A stretch of 64,000 nt of DNA from NCBI GenBank assembly GCA_018139225.1, contig JAGSNX010000003.1:643937-707936 (forward strand). Direction: 5' to 3'. The stretch is from Microvirga sp. SRT01 (lineage in GTDB: Bacteria; Pseudomonadota; Alphaproteobacteria; Sphingomonadales; Sphingomonadaceae). Positions within the stretch are counted from its first letter, which is position 1. Every line of letters starts with the position of its first letter. The notes beneath the pieces are model-generated. The model saw nothing but the letters and a program-made list of their open reading frames with translations. It was not told the origin of the DNA and made no database searches. Of this stretch, positions 1 to 7,179 are shown piece by piece. Made by a program: the position numbers and the translations under genes.

Positions 1-937
1 AGATGCGAGCGGCGCGGGCAAGATCGGCACTACCCGCCGCGGCATCGGCCCTGCTTATGAGGACAAAGTCGGGCGCCGCGCGATCCGCGTTTGTGATCTG
101 GCCCATCTCGACAAGCTGGATGCGCAGTTGGACCGCCTCTGTGCGCATCATGACGCGCTGCGGGCCGGCTTCGGCGTCGATCCGATCGATCGCGAGCGGC
201 TGGTCGGCGACCTGCGCGAGATCGCCGATTTCGTCCTGTCGTTTGCCAAGCCGGTCTGGCGCGACCTGAATATCGCCCGGGCCGCCGGCAAGCGTATCCT
301 GTTCGAGGGTGCTCAGGGCGTGCTGCTCGATGTCGACCACGGCACCTATCCGTTCGTCACATCGTCCAACACCATCGCCGGCACCGCAGCGGGTGGCTCC
401 GGGCTCGGTCCGGCGGCGGTCGGTTTCGTTTTGGGGATCGCGAAGGCCTACACGACGCGTGTCGGATCCGGCCCGTTCCCGACCGAACTCGACGATCCCA
501 CCGGCGAACACCTCGGCATCCGGGGCCACGAGTTCGGCACGGTCACCGGGCGCAAGCGGCGCTGCGGCTGGTTCGACGCCGTGCTGGTACGCCAGTCGGC
601 GGCGGTCGGCGGCATCACCGGCATCGCCCTGACCAAGATCGACGTGCTCGACGGGTTCGACGAGGTGAAGATCTGCACCGGCTATCGCCTGCGCGGTGAG
701 ACGCTGGACTATTTCCCCGCTCATGCCGCCGATCAGGCCGCGGTCGAGCCGGTCTACGAGACGATGGAGGGCTGGCAGGAGTCGACCGCGGGTGCGCGCA
801 GTTGGGCGGACCTGCCGGCGCAGGCGATCAAATACATCCGCCGCGTCGAGGAACTGATCCGCTGCCCGGTCGCGCTTGTCTCGACCAGCCCGGAGCGTGC
901 GGACACCATCCTCGTCCGCGACCCCTTCGCCGACTGA
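1..937 (+). CDS. purA: Adenylosuccinate synthetase, 3' part (start lies before the window)
   Basis: PurA joins IMP and aspartate using GTP, the first committed step from IMP to AMP, in the cytoplasm. The reading frame is already open at base 2 and runs to a TGA at 935-937, giving about 311 residues, so roughly the first 120 of about 430 residues are missing. The first visible stretch contains [19 protein letters not shown], the IMP-binding block of the family. Further on are [20 protein letters not shown] and the C-terminal GTP-binding region with [14 protein letters not shown] strong hairpin follows within 10 bases of the stop. Identification is secure; the missing 5' end is only an effect of the window boundary. 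Confidence 0.97.
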   Translation, partial: DASGAGKIGTTRRGIGPAYEDKVGRRAIRVCDLAHLDKLDAQLDRLCAHHDALRAGFGVDPIDRERLVGDLREIADFVLSFAKPVWRDLNIARAAGKRILFEGAQGVLLDVDHGTYPFVTSSNTIAGTAAGGSGLGPAAVGFVLGIAKAYTTRVGSGPFPTELDDPTGEHLGIRGHEFGTVTGRKRRCGWFDAVLVRQSAAVGGITGIALTKIDVLDGFDEVKICTGYRLRGETLDYFPAHAADQAAVEPVYETMEGWQESTAGARSWADLPAQAIKYIRRVEELIRCPVALVSTSPERADTILVRDPFAD

Positions 938-944
938 CAAACGA

Positions 945-977
945 AAGGGCCGGGCGATCGCTCGCCCGGCCCTTCGT
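945..977 (+). terminator. Intrinsic-type hairpin after purA
   Basis: A 13-bp perfect stem (945-957 pairs with 962-974) with a 4-base loop directly follows the purA stop. The stem is GC-rich but only a short TTCGT follows, so termination on the plus strand is likely though without a long T tract. The minus-strand gene at 996 ends on the other side, so the hairpin may serve both converging genes. Confidence 0.65.
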
Positions 978-995
978 CGGCATCGTTGAAGACGC

Positions 996-1490
996 TTATT
1001 GCGGCGGGGTGGTGCCCGTGGTGCCGCCGGTCGTCGTACCGGTGGTTCCGCCCATCGTGGAGCCGGTGGTACCGCCCATCGTCGTGCCGGTCGAACCCGG
1101 TGCCGTCGTGCTGTCGACCCCAGTCGTGCCCGCGCCGCCGTAGGTGCCCGGCGCGCTGGTCGTCGGATCGACGGTCGTCGCACCGCCGGTCGTACCACCC
1201 GTCGCTGAACCGCGACGTGCACGGTTCGGCGACCGCGTGGTGGTCGAACGCGTCGTTGTCGACTGCGTGTCGGGCGTGGTCGTCGTGGTGCCGGTCTGGC
1301 CCCCCGTCTGGCCCATTGTGCTGCTGCCGGTAGTGCCGCCCATCGTGGAGCCGGTCGTACCGCCCATCGTGCCCGACGTGCCGCCCATCGTGCTGCCTGC
1401 GGTACCGCCCGCAGTGCCACCGGTCGTCTGCGCGGCGGCGAGCGCGGGAAGGGCGAGAGCGGCGGCCGCCAAAGGAAGGATCATACGCAT
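996..1490 (-). CDS. Secreted Gly/Thr-rich low-complexity protein
   Basis: The function is unknown. The start at 1490 was chosen because AGGAG lies 7 bases upstream; more upstream in-frame ATGs lack this spacing. The 164-residue product begins with a clear signal peptide (MRMILPLAAAALALPALAAA) followed by a mature part built almost only from glycine, threonine, serine and methionine. Blocks of the TMGGTTG type recur in two clusters, near residues 30-60 and near the C terminus, separated by a Thr/Arg-rich linker. There is no catalytic motif and no C-terminal anchor. It stands alone, convergent with purA and followed on the same strand side by aroC at 1554. A role as a cell-surface or periplasmic structural protein is only a guess. 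Confidence 0.7.
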   Translation of the reverse strand: MRMILPLAAAALALPALAAAQTTGGTAGGTAGSTMGGTSGTMGGTTGSTMGGTTGSSTMGQTGGQTGTTTTTPDTQSTTTRSTTTRSPNRARRGSATGGTTGGATTVDPTTSAPGTYGGAGTTGVDSTTAPGSTGTTMGGTTGSTMGGTTGTTTGGTTGTTPPQ

Positions 1491-1553
1491 CGTCATTCTC
1501 CTAAAAGTACCCGTCAAACGAAGCCCGATAGGAGTGCGTTCCATTTCAATTGT

Positions 1554-2636
1554 TTAGTAGGTTAACGTTGCGCCAGTTTGACCGCGATGAAGCAACGCTT
1601 GGTCGGCGAGCACGAGGGCGACCATCGCCTCCACCACCGGGACTCCGCGAATACCCACACATGGATCATGTCGACCTTTCGTGGCGATCTCGGCAGCTTC
1701 GCCCAGCGCGTTGATCGTCGGCACCGGCGTCAGGATCGAACTGGTGGGCTTGAACGCGACGCGCAACCGGATTGGCTGGCCGGTCGCGATTCCGCCGGCG
1801 ATCCCGCCGGCGTGATTGGCCAGGAAAGCTGGTCCCTCCTCCCCCGGTCGCATCGGATCGGCGTTCTGCTCGCCCGACAGCGCCGCCGCGGCGAACCCGT
1901 CGCCGATTTCCACGCCCTTGACCGCGTTGATGCCCATGCACGCCGCCGCCAGTTCACTGTCCAGCTTGGCATAGAGCGGCGCGCCCCAGCCGGCCGGAAC
2001 ACCGGTCGCCTCGCACGCCACGACCGCGCCCAGCGACGATCCCGCCTTGCGCGCGCGGTCGACCAGTTGCTCCCAACGGGCCGCAGCGGTGCGATCCGGG
2101 CAGAAGAAGGGATTTTCGTCGATCGCGCTGTCGTCGAACGCCGCAGGATCGATCGCGTCGCCGCCGATCGCCTCGACCCAGGCGCGAATGCGGACGCCGG
2201 GGATCACTGCTCGCGCAACCGCCCCTGCCGCGACCCGGCTCGCCGTTTCGCGCGCCGACGATCGTCCACCGCCGCGATAATCGCGAAACCCGTATTTGGC
2301 GTCATAGGCATAATCGGCATGGCCGGGCCGGTACGCCTTCGCGACTTCCGAATAATCCTTCGATCGCTGGTCGACATTCTCGATCATCAGGCTGATCGGC
2401 GTGCCGGTCGTGCGTCCGTCGAACACGCCAGACAGGATGCGGACCAGATCGGGCTCCCGCCGCTGCGTCGTGAAGCGCGAGGTGCCCGGCCGCCTGCGGT
2501 CCAGCCACGGCTGGATATCCGCCTCGCTGAGCGCGATGCCCGGCGGGCACCCGTCCACCACCGCGCCGATCGCCGGCCCGTGACTCTCACCCCATGTCGT
2601 GAACCGCAGCAGGCGGCCGAAGCTGTTGACGCTCAT
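1554..2636 (-). CDS. aroC: Chorismate synthase
   Basis: AroC converts 5-enolpyruvylshikimate-3-phosphate to chorismate with reduced FMN as cofactor, the last step of the shikimate pathway. The 360-residue length is normal for the family. The N terminus [20 protein letters not shown] carries the first family signature, and [20 protein letters not shown] near residue 125 is the second, FMN-binding signature. The ATG overlaps the stop of a decayed reading frame upstream (ATGA), and no strong ribosome site is visible, so translation may depend on upstream sequence. It is the last gene of a minus-strand group starting with the dnaJ-like gene; the fabI-aroC spacer is a gene remnant. Confidence 0.97.
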   Translation of the reverse strand: MSVNSFGRLLRFTTWGESHGPAIGAVVDGCPPGIALSEADIQPWLDRRRPGTSRFTTQRREPDLVRILSGVFDGRTTGTPISLMIENVDQRSKDYSEVAKAYRPGHADYAYDAKYGFRDYRGGGRSSARETASRVAAGAVARAVIPGVRIRAWVEAIGGDAIDPAAFDDSAIDENPFFCPDRTAAARWEQLVDRARKAGSSLGAVVACEATGVPAGWGAPLYAKLDSELAAACMGINAVKGVEIGDGFAAAALSGEQNADPMRPGEEGPAFLANHAGGIAGGIATGQPIRLRVAFKPTSSILTPVPTINALGEAAEIATKGRHDPCVGIRGVPVVEAMVALVLADQALLHRGQTGATLTY

Positions 2637-2743
2637 GCCGCGCTACGAGCCGTCCGCCTCATGTCACCACGACCGGCGAGCAGGGCTTGCACAAAGATGT
2701 CTTCGTCTAGTTCGACGCCGACCGCGCGTTTCAAGGGGGTCAT
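2633..2743 (-). pseudogene. C-terminal remnant of a DUF2442-like gene
   Basis: Thirty-six codons are readable on the minus strand ending in TGA at 2633-2635, overlapping the aroC start by ATGA. The stretch VELDEDIFVQALLAGRGD resembles the C-terminal end of DUF2442 proteins, which typically finish with an (L/I)DEDxSVxxLLxG motif. The remaining ~60 residues of such a protein are absent. DUF2442 genes often follow DUF4160 genes, and a DUF4160-like fragment lies directly upstream, which supports the reading. The family assignment is from memory of the motif, on a short segment, so it is moderate. Confidence 0.5.
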
Positions 2744-2937
2744 TCCATGCATCCACGATCTCTGACCGGCAAAGGCTCACCTGTTCGACAATCCATCGCA
2801 AGGTGCGGGCGTCCAGTCCACGATTATCGGCGATCGCCACGTCCGGGTAAGCGACGTGGGTCGGTGCCCGCGGTTCGACCCCACTGGAATAGAAGTGGAA
2901 GCGGTTGCCGGGCGAGAAAACCCACCGGCACCCGCGC
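2664..2937 (-). pseudogene. Decayed DUF4160-like gene
   Basis: The minus-strand frame that runs out of the end of fabI reads RFHFYSSGVEPRAPTHV, then YPDVAIADNRGLDARTLRW and a block ending EIVDAWNDP (about 2739). This matches the layout of DUF4160 proteins: an N-terminal RFxFYS(N)xxxPPHVHV segment and a C-terminal helix ending in EAWNxHF. The central strand between these blocks (usually about 15 residues around AKFWL) is missing, there is no credible start, and after AWNDP the frame continues as an antisense-like arginine-rich tail. I read it as a deletion remnant, with the DUF2442 tail following in another frame. DUF4160/DUF2442 pairs have been proposed as toxin-antitoxin-like; that role is not shown here. 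Confidence 0.55.
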
Positions 2938-3759
2938 TCAGGCCAGCGCGATGTCGGGTGCGTCCTCCGCCTTCATGCCGATGACGTTGTAGCCGGCGTC
3001 GACGTGATGCACCTCGCCCGTCACGCCGCTCGCCAGGTCGGAGAGCAGGTACAGGCCCGCGCCGCCGACATCCTCGATCGTGACATTGCGCTTCAGCGGC
3101 GAGTTCAGCTCGTTCCACTTCATGATGAGGCGGAAATCGCCGATGCCGCTCGCGGCCAGCGTCTTGATCGGGCCGGCGCTGATCGCGTTCACGCGGATGT
3201 TGTCGCGGCCCAGATCGACCGACAGATACTGCACGCTCGTTTCCAGCGCGGCCTTCGCCACGCCCATGACGTTGTAGTGCGGGATCACCTTTTCCGCGCC
3301 GTAATAGCTCAGCGTCAGCAGCGCGCCGCCATCCGGCATCATCTTCGCCGCCCGCTGCGCCACCGCCACGAACGAATAGACGCTGATGTTCATCGTCATC
3401 AGGAAATTGTCGAGGCTGGTGTCGACATAGCGCCCGCGCAGCTCGTTCTTGTCCGAGAAACCGATCGCGTGGACGACGAAATCGATCGTCGGCCAGTCCT
3501 TCGCCAAGTCGGCGAATGCCGCATCCAGCGCGCCCATGTCGGACACGTCGCACTCGATCAGTCGCGCGGTACCGAGCTGCTCGGCCAATGGACGCACCCG
3601 CTTTTCCAGTGCCTCGCCCTGATAGGAGAACGCCAGTTCCGCCCCGGCCTCGGCCAGCTTTTGCGAGATCCCCCACGCGAGCGACTTGTCGTTGGCGAGG
3701 CCCATGACGAGCCCACGCTTGCCAGCCATCAATCCGTTCACGCCGATCCCTTTTGTCAC
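2938..3759 (-). CDS. fabI: Enoyl-[acyl-carrier-protein] reductase (NADH), FabI type
   Basis: FabI reduces the trans-2 double bond of enoyl-ACP in the last step of each fatty acid elongation cycle; it is the triclosan target in many bacteria. The 273-residue length fits. The N terminus has the FabI form of the nucleotide-binding loop (GLVMGLANDKSLAWGI, near residues 16-31). The catalytic pair is visible as Y-x6-K in HYNVMGVAKAAL, after LSYYGAEKVIP. The C terminus GEVHHVDAGYNVIGM is typical. It lies 9 bases after the yihY-like gene and likely shares its transcript. No sign of truncation. Confidence 0.97.
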   Translation of the reverse strand: MTKGIGVNGLMAGKRGLVMGLANDKSLAWGISQKLAEAGAELAFSYQGEALEKRVRPLAEQLGTARLIECDVSDMGALDAAFADLAKDWPTIDFVVHAIGFSDKNELRGRYVDTSLDNFLMTMNISVYSFVAVAQRAAKMMPDGGALLTLSYYGAEKVIPHYNVMGVAKAALETSVQYLSVDLGRDNIRVNAISAGPIKTLAASGIGDFRLIMKWNELNSPLKRNVTIEDVGGAGLYLLSDLASGVTGEVHHVDAGYNVIGMKAEDAPDIALA

Positions 3760-3768
3760 ATCAAGCCT

Positions 3769-4776
3769 TTACGCTATCGCCGCTCCCGCCGGCGCCGCCT
3801 CGCCCTTCTGTAGCGAAGATTCGGGCGGTTCCGCCAGTGCCGCGTTCAGATGCGCCCCGAACACGAGCCCAAGGCCGATCAAATAGAAGAACAGCAGCAT
3901 CACCACGACGCCCGCCAGACTGCCATAGGTCATGTCGTACCCACCCAGTTGCGCGAGCACGACCGGCAACAGCGCGGTCATGCTGACCCACCAGACCGTC
4001 GTGAACGCAGCGCCCGGCCATTTGCGGCAGTTGGTGTAGCGGTATTTCGACGGCGTGACCGAATAGAACAGCATGTACAGCGCGCCGAACATGATGAGGC
4101 CGGGAATGAAGCGGGACAGGCCGATCACTCCCACCCAATCCTGCGCGAACGGCAGCAACCGGTACACGAACTGCTCCGCCGCGGTCAGGATACCCTGCGC
4201 CAGGAACGCGAACAGCGCGACGATCACCGACAGGATGATGACGCCCGACGACGACAACCGCGATTTCCAGAACGGCGCGGTCGCCTTGATCCCGTAGGCG
4301 CGGTGGAAGATGTCGCGGATCGTCTCGACAAAGCCGCCGACCGTCCACAGCCCGACGAGACCGCCCAGCCACAGCAGGTTGCCGGTGCGCGACGCCAGCA
4401 CGTCGGCGATCGGCTTTTGCAGAATCGTGGACACATCGGGCGGCAGGACATGGAGGAATCCCTCGACCGTCCGCACCGTCTCTTCGCTCTGTCCCAGCAG
4501 CGACAGGATCGCGGCGGCGACGATGAAGAACGGGAACAGCGTCATCAGCGCCAGATAGGCGAGGTTGCCCGCATGCGTGAAACCGTCGTTGAACACGCCG
4601 ATCGCCGCGCGCTTGAACACCTCGAACGCGTAGCTGCCGGGGCGGACCTTCGCCAGTTGCTTGTCGAAACGGGCGCGGGCGCGGCCGTGTTGGTGAGCCC
4701 GTGCTTCCGGGGTCAGTTCGCCGATATCATCCACAAGGGCTTCAGACGCCCATCGCCGCCCGCGGGTTCCCCGCAT
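3769..4776 (-). CDS. YihY/BrkB-family inner membrane protein
   Basis: A multi-spanning membrane protein of the YihY (formerly BrkB/RNase BN) family; the biochemical role is unknown. The 335 residues show a soluble N-terminal part of about 60 residues, then hydrophobic segments starting with GNLAYLALMTLFPFFIVAAA, a family hallmark, followed by about five more. It overlaps the upstream dnaJ-like gene by 35 bases if the ATG at 4776 is used; an in-frame GTG at 4734, eight bases after the dnaJ-like stop, is an alternative that avoids overlap. Neither has a strong ribosome site. The gene sits between dnaJ-like and fabI in a tight minus-strand group. Confidence 0.88.
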   Translation of the reverse strand: MRGTRGRRWASEALVDDIGELTPEARAHQHGRARARFDKQLAKVRPGSYAFEVFKRAAIGVFNDGFTHAGNLAYLALMTLFPFFIVAAAILSLLGQSEETVRTVEGFLHVLPPDVSTILQKPIADVLASRTGNLLWLGGLVGLWTVGGFVETIRDIFHRAYGIKATAPFWKSRLSSSGVIILSVIVALFAFLAQGILTAAEQFVYRLLPFAQDWVGVIGLSRFIPGLIMFGALYMLFYSVTPSKYRYTNCRKWPGAAFTTVWWVSMTALLPVVLAQLGGYDMTYGSLAGVVVMLLFFYLIGLGLVFGAHLNAALAEPPESSLQKGEAAPAGAAIA

Positions 4777-5719
4777 CGCGCCCCGACCAGCCCTCGACGA
4801 AGGTCTTCAGCGCCGCATCGTCGGGCACGTCGACCATCAGCGTGACGAGCTGATCGCCGCGACCGCCGCCTTTCTTGTGGAATCCCTTGCCCTTGAGCCG
4901 GAGTACCTTGCCGGACGAGGTGCCGGCGGGGATCGTCAGCATGACGGGGCGTTCCACGGTCGGCGCCTTGATCTGCCCGCCCAGCACCGCCTCCGCCAGC
5001 GAGATCGGCAGGTCGACGCGGACATCGTCGCCGTCGCGCACGAAGAAGCGGTGCGGCTGAACCTCGATCGTCACCAGCGCGTCGCCCGCACCCGCCGGCC
5101 CCGGCTGGCCCTTGCCGCTCAGCCGCATCTGCGTGCCCGTCTCGACGCCCGCCGGCAGCTTCAGGTCGATCGCCTTGCCGTCGCCCAGCGTCACGCGCTG
5201 CGGCGCGAGGGTCGCAGCGTCGGTGAACGGCACCTGCAGCTTATACTGCACGTCGGCGCCTTTGGTCGCGCCGCGCCGGCCGAACCCGCTCGCGAAGCCG
5301 CCGCCGCCCGGTGCCGCGCCGCCGCCGAAGCCGCCGCGCGATCCGCCGCCGAACAGCCCCTCGAAAATATCGCTCATGTCGGGCGCGTCGGCACCACCGC
5401 CGCCGAACTCGAATCCCTGGCTGCGAAACCCGCCGCCGCCCGCGCCGGGATGCGGGGCGCGACCACCACCGCCGCCGAAGCCGAACGGCGCGGCGGGGTT
5501 GCCGTCGCCGTCGATCTCCCCGCGATCGAAGCGCGCCCGCTTGTCCTTGTCGTTCAGCAGGTCGTACGCGTTCGTTACCTGGCTGAAGCGTTCGGACGCC
5601 TTGGGATTGTCCTTGTTACGGTCTGGGTGCAGCTCCTTGGCGAGCTTGCGGTAGGCTTTCTTGATATCGGCCTCGGTCGCAGTGCGTGCCACGCCGAGGA
5701 TCTGGTACGGATCGGCCAT
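4742..5719 (-). CDS. DnaJ-class co-chaperone without zinc finger (CbpA-like)
   Basis: A J-domain co-chaperone expected to stimulate the ATPase of DnaK. Of 325 residues, the first ~65 form the J domain (YQILGVARTATEADIKKAYR) with the HPD triad in KELHPDRNKD. A Gly/Phe-rich linker follows to about residue 140, including runs such as FGFGGGGG. The C-terminal substrate-binding domains follow directly, with no CxxCxGxG zinc-finger repeats, so this is a type II (CbpA-like) J protein rather than classical DnaJ. It is the first gene of a minus-strand group with yihY-like and fabI. A small hydrophilic gene starts 112 bases away on the opposite strand, so 5720-5831 is a divergent promoter region. Confidence 0.92.
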   Translation of the reverse strand: MADPYQILGVARTATEADIKKAYRKLAKELHPDRNKDNPKASERFSQVTNAYDLLNDKDKRARFDRGEIDGDGNPAAPFGFGGGGGRAPHPGAGGGGFRSQGFEFGGGGADAPDMSDIFEGLFGGGSRGGFGGGAAPGGGGFASGFGRRGATKGADVQYKLQVPFTDAATLAPQRVTLGDGKAIDLKLPAGVETGTQMRLSGKGQPGPAGAGDALVTIEVQPHRFFVRDGDDVRVDLPISLAEAVLGGQIKAPTVERPVMLTIPAGTSSGKVLRLKGKGFHKKGGGRGDQLVTLMVDVPDDAALKTFVEGWSGRDAGNPRAAMGV

Positions 5720-5831
5720 CGAATTCCCTGTAATCCGGGTCGGTGTATTATCCGCCTATGTGGGCGCTTCGCCGCAAGAGCGCAACGCGCGAGCCATGCG
5801 GCGCGTTATGCCGGGCGAAGGAGACGATCCC

Positions 5832-6080
5832 ATGTCCGATCAACCGATGCAGGCGAATGGCGGCGACGGCCGCAAGGTCGCGCCCGACGGCGTGTCCGAT
5901 GCCCCCGCGAAAGATGCCGGCGGCGAGAGCAACGGCGGCGCCTATCCCAACCCGCAGACCGGCAAGAAACCCGAAGGCGGCGGCTTCTTCGGTCATGGCG
6001 GCCAGACCGACAATGCCTATTCCGGCCCCGCGGACAAGGACGATCCCGACGCCGGCGATCCCAACGCCGTGACGAAATGA
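5832..6080 (+). CDS. Small hydrophilic hypothetical protein (82 aa)
   Basis: The function is unknown. The ATG at 5832 is preceded by GAAGGAG at the right distance. The product is rich in Gly, Asp, Pro and Asn, strongly hydrophilic, with no signal peptide or membrane segment and no cysteine. It contains GGGFFGHGGQTDNAYSGPAD near the C terminus. Composition suggests an intrinsically disordered, perhaps stress-related protein; this is inference only. It is divergent from the dnaJ-like gene. Confidence 0.65.
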   Translation: MSDQPMQANGGDGRKVAPDGVSDAPAKDAGGESNGGAYPNPQTGKKPEGGGFFGHGGQTDNAYSGPADKDDPDAGDPNAVTK

Positions 6081-6114
6081 GTAGTCGGGCCGGGCTCGTC
6101 CCGGCCTGACCCGG

Positions 6115-6288
6115 TCAGCGCCGCATCGCTCGCCGCGCGACCGACCACCCGATATCCGTCCCGATCACCATCAACGGCAGCACCAGCGCCCAGTCGGGCA
6201 GGTTGCGCCCGGTGATCGTCGCGAACAGCCAGTAACTCACCCCGAACACCACTGCGACGATGAGCGCCACCAGCGCGACCCGCTTCAC
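6115..6288 (-). CDS. Small inner membrane protein (57 aa)
   Basis: A short gene whose GTG start (6286-6288) overlaps the stop of the transglutaminase gene by GTGA, with GGAGG just upstream. The product has two likely membrane helices, VALVALIVAVVFGVSYWLF and DWALVLPLMVIGTDIGWSV, separated by a short polar loop, and ends RRAMRR. No family was recognised. Translational coupling suggests it works with, or at least is made with, the transglutaminase and ATP-grasp proteins. Confidence 0.65.
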   Translation of the reverse strand: MKRVALVALIVAVVFGVSYWLFATITGRNLPDWALVLPLMVIGTDIGWSVARRAMRR

Positions 6289-7169
6289 GAACCCTCCAGC
6301 GGCGCGACATCGACGCTGACGTCCATATCCTGCGCGCCCGATCCCAGCACGACCCCGTCGACCGGCGCGATCTCCGCATAGTCGCGCCCGATCGCGGTGA
6401 CGATATGGTCCGCCGCCATCCAGATGCCGTTGGTCGGGTCCATCCCCACCCAGCCGCGCACTGGCCCGCACCACAGCAGCACCCACGCATGCGTCGCGTC
6501 GGCACCCACCAGCCGCGCCTGTCCGGGCGGCGGGATCGTGCGGATATAGCCCGATGCGTAGGCGGCCGGCAGCCCCGCCGCCCGTAGACCCGCGATCATG
6601 ATCTGCGCGAAATCCTGACACACGCCGCGCCGCTGCCGGAACGCGTCGATCGGGGTTGTGTCGACGAAGGTCGCATCCGCATCGAACGCGAAATCGCGCT
6701 GGATGCGCCGCGCCAGCGCCATGCCCGCCTCCAGCGATCCCCGCGCCGGATCAAGGTCGGCCGCGCACCACGCGCCGATCTCCGGGTCCAGCGGGATCAG
6801 CGGCGAGGGATAGATATACGCCGCCGGTCCCGCCGCCGACAGGTCGCGGCTGGTTCGCGCCAGTTGCGCGATCTCCGCCAGCGTCGGATCGTCGGCGGCC
6901 GGGATCGGGACCAACCGATCCACCGTCACCCGCGCGACGCTCTCGATCGTCAGCGTGCGGACGGGGCTGTCCACCACCAGCCGCGTGACGTTGGCGAGGC
7001 CCGCTTCCGCCCGCGCCGGGCTGGTCCGGCCGACCGGCGACACCGTCAGCCGGTAATCGTCCAGCGTCTGCCCCGGCCAGTCGATCGGCTTCAGCCGCAG
7101 ATTGCAGCGCGCGAACTTGACCTGGTTGCCATAGTCGAACGTCGTGACGTGCCGGATGTCGTAGATCAC
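6285..7169 (-). CDS. Transglutaminase-like cysteine protease-fold protein
   Basis: A 294-residue protein with the bacterial transglutaminase N-terminal domain (residues ~1-90, beginning IYDIRHVTTFDYG) followed by a transglutaminase-like catalytic core. The catalytic triad is visible: Cys in RRGVCQDFAQ (about residue 173), His in GADATHAWV and Asp in GMDPTNG. Such proteins usually act as peptidases or amidases rather than cross-linking enzymes. There is no signal peptide, so it should be cytoplasmic. Translation starts at GTG 7169, 10 bases after the stop of the ATP-grasp/alpha-E gene. The two families are repeatedly found together and have been proposed to build and cut a peptide modification; the substrate is not known. 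Confidence 0.9.
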   Translation of the reverse strand: MIYDIRHVTTFDYGNQVKFARCNLRLKPIDWPGQTLDDYRLTVSPVGRTSPARAEAGLANVTRLVVDSPVRTLTIESVARVTVDRLVPIPAADDPTLAEIAQLARTSRDLSAAGPAAYIYPSPLIPLDPEIGAWCAADLDPARGSLEAGMALARRIQRDFAFDADATFVDTTPIDAFRQRRGVCQDFAQIMIAGLRAAGLPAAYASGYIRTIPPPGQARLVGADATHAWVLLWCGPVRGWVGMDPTNGIWMAADHIVTAIGRDYAEIAPVDGVVLGSGAQDMDVSVDVAPLEGS

Positions 7170-7179
7170 GCCGCCACCC

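Noticed and set aside
3769..4776. Ribonuclease BN function for the YihY-like protein
   Set aside because: The family was once named RNase BN, but that activity belongs to a different gene (rbn/elaC); the protein is a membrane protein without nuclease motifs.
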